From Candidatus Geothrix skivensis (GTDB lineage: Bacteria; Acidobacteriota; Holophagae; Holophagales; Holophagaceae): DNA of 64,000 nucleotides. The notes beneath the pieces were generated by a model. It was not told where the DNA came from and ran no database searches. It saw only the letters and a list, made by a program, of their open reading frames with translations. The stretch's first letter is position 1; each line of letters opens with the position of its first letter. Location: contig JADKIO010000006.1 of the NCBI GenBank assembly GCA_016721195.1, forward strand, positions 310,001 to 374,000. The letters run 5' to 3'. This document shows positions 61,057-64,000 of the stretch, piece after piece. A program made the translations under genes and the position numbers.

Positions 61057-64000
61057 CTAGAACTTGGCGCGGACGCCGAGCTGGACGTCGCGGGTGTTGC
61101 GGTCGGGCAGGTTGATGAACCCGAAGTCCGACGTGGGCTGGCCACCGGTGATGGTGGTGCGCTGGTAAGCCCAGTTGGGCAGGTTGAACACATCCATGAA
61201 GGTCTCGACCGAGAATCGCCGGCCGATGGTGGTGGTCCGGGTCAGGCGGAGATCCAGGGACTTCTGGTGGGGCTGGCGGAACTGGTTGCGCTCCGTGCCG
61301 GCCAGGTAGTCGTTCCGGCCGCTATCGCCGTTGAGATCGGCGCTGGCGATGGCGCTGTAGGGACGGCCACTGGTGTAGCTGTAGTTGACGGCGCCCTGGA
61401 TGCCCCAGATGACGGGGAAGTAGCCGGCGAAGACCACCCGCAGGCGGCGGTCATTGTCGCTGTAAGCCTTGGTGCCCAGGGGATTCGCGGGGTTGTTGAC
61501 GTTCGAGTCGGCCGTGGAGCTGGCGGTGGTGCGCTCGTTGGAGTTGTTGTCCCGGGCGGTGGAGAAGGTGAGGTTGGAGGTGAAGCCCCAGCCCGCTTCG
61601 GAGCGCTTGGAGGCGGTGAGGATGATGGCGTTGTAGGTGCCTTCGCCATCGTTCTTGCTGAGGAAGATGTTCCCGAAGTTCGTGAAGTTGAGCAGGCGGC
61701 CATTGATGATGGCCTGGTTGGGCCGGGTGGCGGTGGAGAAGGCATTCACGTTGGGAAGGGCGTAGCCATCGTTGTAGAAGGATCCGGCGGGCGCCCCGGT
61801 CTGAGTCAGGTTGATGTTGATGAAGTACTGCAGGTTCTCGAACTTGGCGTAGACGCCCTGGATGCCCAAGGTCAGGCCATTGTCGTAGCTGTGCTCCACC
61901 CCCAGGGCCATCCGCTTGGCCACGCTCATCTTGTTGCGGGGATCCCAGACCTGGCCGGTGCGGCTGGCCGAGGCCAGGGCCGCCAGCTGGTTGGATGGCA
62001 GCGCGGTCAGGACCGTACCCCCGGCGGAGACCCGCTGGGCATAGGAGAGCCCCCCACTGTTGAAGAGGGCGTTGGTGGCCGCGGCATTGTTGATGAAGTA
62101 GGTGGAGGTGGTGTTCCCGTTGCTGTTCATGGTGTTGGAGACGGTCAGGCTGGGATTGGAACTGGAGAACCAGCCATAGCCGCCGCGGATCAGGCTCTTG
62201 CCATTGCCGTTCAGGTCATAGGTGAACCCGAAGCGGGGATCATAGGACGTGGTGTCATTGGCCTGATCCAGGCCCGCGAACTGGACATTGGGCCGGGGGT
62301 TGTCCGGCTGATCCTCGCGGGTGGCACGGAGGCCGAGGCTCAGCATGAGGCGGCGCTCCAGCAGGCCGGAATACTGGCCCTGGATGTAGCCCGCGAAGAG
62401 CTTGGACTTGTAGGCGATGGCTCCGCCGAAGTCGCTGTAGGCGCCCACGTAGGTGAGGCTGTCGGCCGCTGCAACGGTTCCCGTGGCCCACTTGTTCGCC
62501 ACCGCGTAGTTGCCGAACTGGATGGAGCCGTTCTGGTAGCGGAAGAAGGTGTTCTTGAAGTCGAAGAACTGAAGATCCACGCCGCCCTTTACCGACCAGT
62601 CGCCCTTGTTGAAGGAGAGGTTGTCGATGATCTGCCAGCTGTACTCATCCAGGCCATTGGGCAGGAAGTTGTTCTGGCCAGCCGTGAAGCCGCTGTTCAC
62701 CTGGAACTCCGGCGAGGCGGTGCTGTTGGCGAAGCGGGGGCGACGCTCGATGGCGCGCTGGATGCGGGCCTCGTTCACCAGGTTGGCGCCGAAGACGCTG
62801 TTCAGCTCCAGCACCCAGCTCATGCCGCTGTTCTTTTCCAGGCCCTGTTGGGTCTGGCCCGTGGTGGGCGCGAAGCTGCTGGTCAGGGCGGTGGTGCCGT
62901 TCTCGGCCTTCCAGTCCTGGGCGTTCACGCGCAGGGTGGCCCGGTGGCTTTCGTTGATGGTCCAGTCCAGGCGCCCGAAGTAGACGGTGTTGGTCCGGTC
63001 ATTGGTGTAGTTGCGCCCGCTCTCCTGGGCCAGGGTGCGGCCGTCGTTCCCGACGATCAGCCTGCCGAAGTTGGCCAGGAAGTTGGTGAAGTTGGGCACG
63101 GGCGAATCGCTGTTCCCACCGGTGCTCGAGATGGCGAAGGAGGGCGTGAAATCTTCCTTGTACTTGTAGGTCTCCACGCCCACGAAGTAGTGCAGCTTGT
63201 CCTTGATGATGGGTCCACCCACGTTCAGGTTGAACTGGGTCTGGTTGAAGTTCTTGGTGAGGGCCTGCTGGGTGTTGATGGTGCCGGCCCGGTCGTAGGG
63301 CACCGGGGTGATGCGGGCCACCAGGGACTTCGGCCGGATCTGCAGCAGGGACGAGCCGGAGAACTCGTTGGTGCCGGTCTTCGAGACCGCGTTGATCACT
63401 GCCCCTGCGGCGTTGCCGTACTGGGCATCGAAGGCGTTGGTGATGATCTGGAGTTCCTTGATGGTGTCGGCGCCGAAGGCGAAGGGGATGCGGGTGGAGC
63501 CGCGCTGCTCTCCGAAGAAGTTGGACTGGTAGGAGGCGCCGTCGATGGTGAGGTTGTTCTGGATGCCCCGGGCCCCTTCGACGGAGACGCGGTTGGTATC
63601 CGCGTCGTAGGACGCACCGGGGGAGAGGTTCACCAGGCTGGTGAAATCGCGCCCCCCTCCCAGTGGAATCGCCTCCACCAGCTTGCTGTCCACGGCGGTG
63701 ATGCTGCTCACCTGGGTGGTGTCCAGGGCGGTCGTGGAAGCGACGATCTCGACGGTGGCGGAGGCCTCGGCCTTGTCCAGGCTGAAGTTCGCCACGGTGT
63801 TCTGGCCCAAGGACACCTGGATGTTGGCATCCTTCAGGGTCCGCATCCCGGTGGCACTCACGGTCAGCTCATAGGCGCCCACCGGCAGCAGACCAATCTG
63901 GTACTCACCCTGGGCGTTGGAGGTGGCGGTCCGGGTGAACCCGGTGCTGAGGTTGCGCAGGAGCAGGGTGGCGCTGGACAGGGTCCTGCCGGACTTGTCC
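61057..64000 (-). CDS. TonB-dependent receptor, Oar type (5' end outside the window)
   Basis: 980 residues are visible and the N-terminus is cut by the window edge. An N-terminal carboxypeptidase-regulatory-like fold (SNAQGEYQIGLLPVGAYELT) leads into a plug (LVNLSPGASYDADTNRVSVE, TIDGASYQSNFFGE) and a large beta-barrel ending in Phe (VQLGVRAKF). Oar-type receptors are abundant in Acidobacteriota and import large or glycan-like substrates, driven by ExbBD/TonB. The substrate is unknown. The gene ends against a bidirectional terminator. Confidence 0.93.
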   Translation of the reverse strand, partial: DKSGRTLSSATLLLRNLSTGFTRTATSNAQGEYQIGLLPVGAYELTVSATGMRTLKDANIQVSLGQNTVANFSLDKAEASATVEIVASTTALDTTQVSSITAVDSKLVEAIPLGGGRDFTSLVNLSPGASYDADTNRVSVEGARGIQNNLTIDGASYQSNFFGEQRGSTRIPFAFGADTIKELQIITNAFDAQYGNAAGAVINAVSKTGTNEFSGSSLLQIRPKSLVARITPVPYDRAGTINTQQALTKNFNQTQFNLNVGGPIIKDKLHYFVGVETYKYKEDFTPSFAISSTGGNSDSPVPNFTNFLANFGRLIVGNDGRTLAQESGRNYTNDRTNTVYFGRLDWTINESHRATLRVNAQDWKAENGTTALTSSFAPTTGQTQQGLEKNSGMSWVLELNSVFGANLVNEARIQRAIERRPRFANSTASPEFQVNSGFTAGQNNFLPNGLDEYSWQIIDNLSFNKGDWSVKGGVDLQFFDFKNTFFRYQNGSIQFGNYAVANKWATGTVAAADSLTYVGAYSDFGGAIAYKSKLFAGYIQGQYSGLLERRLMLSLGLRATREDQPDNPRPNVQFAGLDQANDTTSYDPRFGFTYDLNGNGKSLIRGGYGWFSSSNPSLTVSNTMNSNGNTTSTYFINNAAATNALFNSGGLSYAQRVSAGGTVLTALPSNQLAALASASRTGQVWDPRNKMSVAKRMALGVEHSYDNGLTLGIQGVYAKFENLQYFININLTQTGAPAGSFYNDGYALPNVNAFSTATRPNQAIINGRLLNFTNFGNIFLSKNDGEGTYNAIILTASKRSEAGWGFTSNLTFSTARDNNSNERTTASSTADSNVNNPANPLGTKAYSDNDRRLRVVFAGYFPVIWGIQGAVNYSYTSGRPYSAIASADLNGDSGRNDYLAGTERNQFRQPHQKSLDLRLTRTTTIGRRFSVETFMDVFNLPNWAYQRTTITGGQPTSDFGFINLPDRNTRDVQLGVRAKF

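Overview
The window is high-GC bacterial DNA with strongly GC-rich third codon positions. The gene set points to Acidobacteriota, most likely class Holophagae (a Geothrix or Holophaga relative). The grounds are a partial Oar-type TonB-dependent receptor with a carboxypeptidase-like N-terminus, an ExbD pair, a five-heme c-type cytochrome, two hemerythrin-domain proteins, large PAS and HD-GYP signalling proteins and Ser/Thr kinases. This placement is inferred from gene content; no rRNA is present to confirm it. The genes are chromosomal housekeeping and signalling genes. I see no phage, plasmid, insertion sequence or CRISPR array.

Layout. 0-7 kb: the end of an exbD operon, an EamA transporter, a PDZ/radical-SAM DUF512 protein, a PQQ-type propeller protein and an EF-G-like GTPase. 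7-10.6 kb: a two-gene beta-oxidation operon (thiolase, then a FadN-type dehydrogenase/hydratase). 11-19 kb: a MoxR ATPase, a TPR Ser/Thr kinase, and a NitT/TauT-type ABC importer made of a fused permease and an ATPase. 19-26 kb: a leftward cluster of HD-GYP, pilin-like protein, PBP4-type carboxypeptidase, CheY-like regulator and EamA transporter, then a malonyltransferase-like protein and a zeta-toxin-like P-loop protein. 26-35 kb: a CHASE/six-PAS histidine kinase and carAB behind a hairpin-rich leader. 35-44 kb: tadA, a hemerythrin diguanylate cyclase, a DUF2891 protein, two tRNA-Ser genes each followed by an unusual structured repeat, a bacteriohemerythrin, pepD and a CoA-transferase pair. 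44-54 kb: mobB, two envelope proteins, small unknown proteins, a multiheme cytochrome, guaC, a TSUP permease, an amino-acid-binding protein, and the overlapping psd-scpB-zinc-ribbon operon. 54-64 kb: a 58-bp tandem repeat, a second Ser/Thr kinase, rpsU, mutS2, a chemotaxis receptor and the TonB receptor, which runs off the right edge.

The most interesting non-genic signal lies at the two tRNA-Ser genes (CGA near 38.8 kb, GGA near 42.4 kb). Each is followed by a terminator-like hairpin and an inverted copy of its own 3' end. Then comes a long hairpin whose arms differ in sequence between the loci but stay complementary, around an identical 25-bp core, and then a second short hairpin and another copy of the inverted tRNA end. 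This looks like a structured, tRNA-coupled repeat family.

A second theme is technical. Three genes between 41.1 and 47.2 kb (pepD, the CoA-transferase B subunit and a SPOR-domain protein) are broken by five small indels, all in G or C runs. That pattern suggests sequencing error more than real gene decay.
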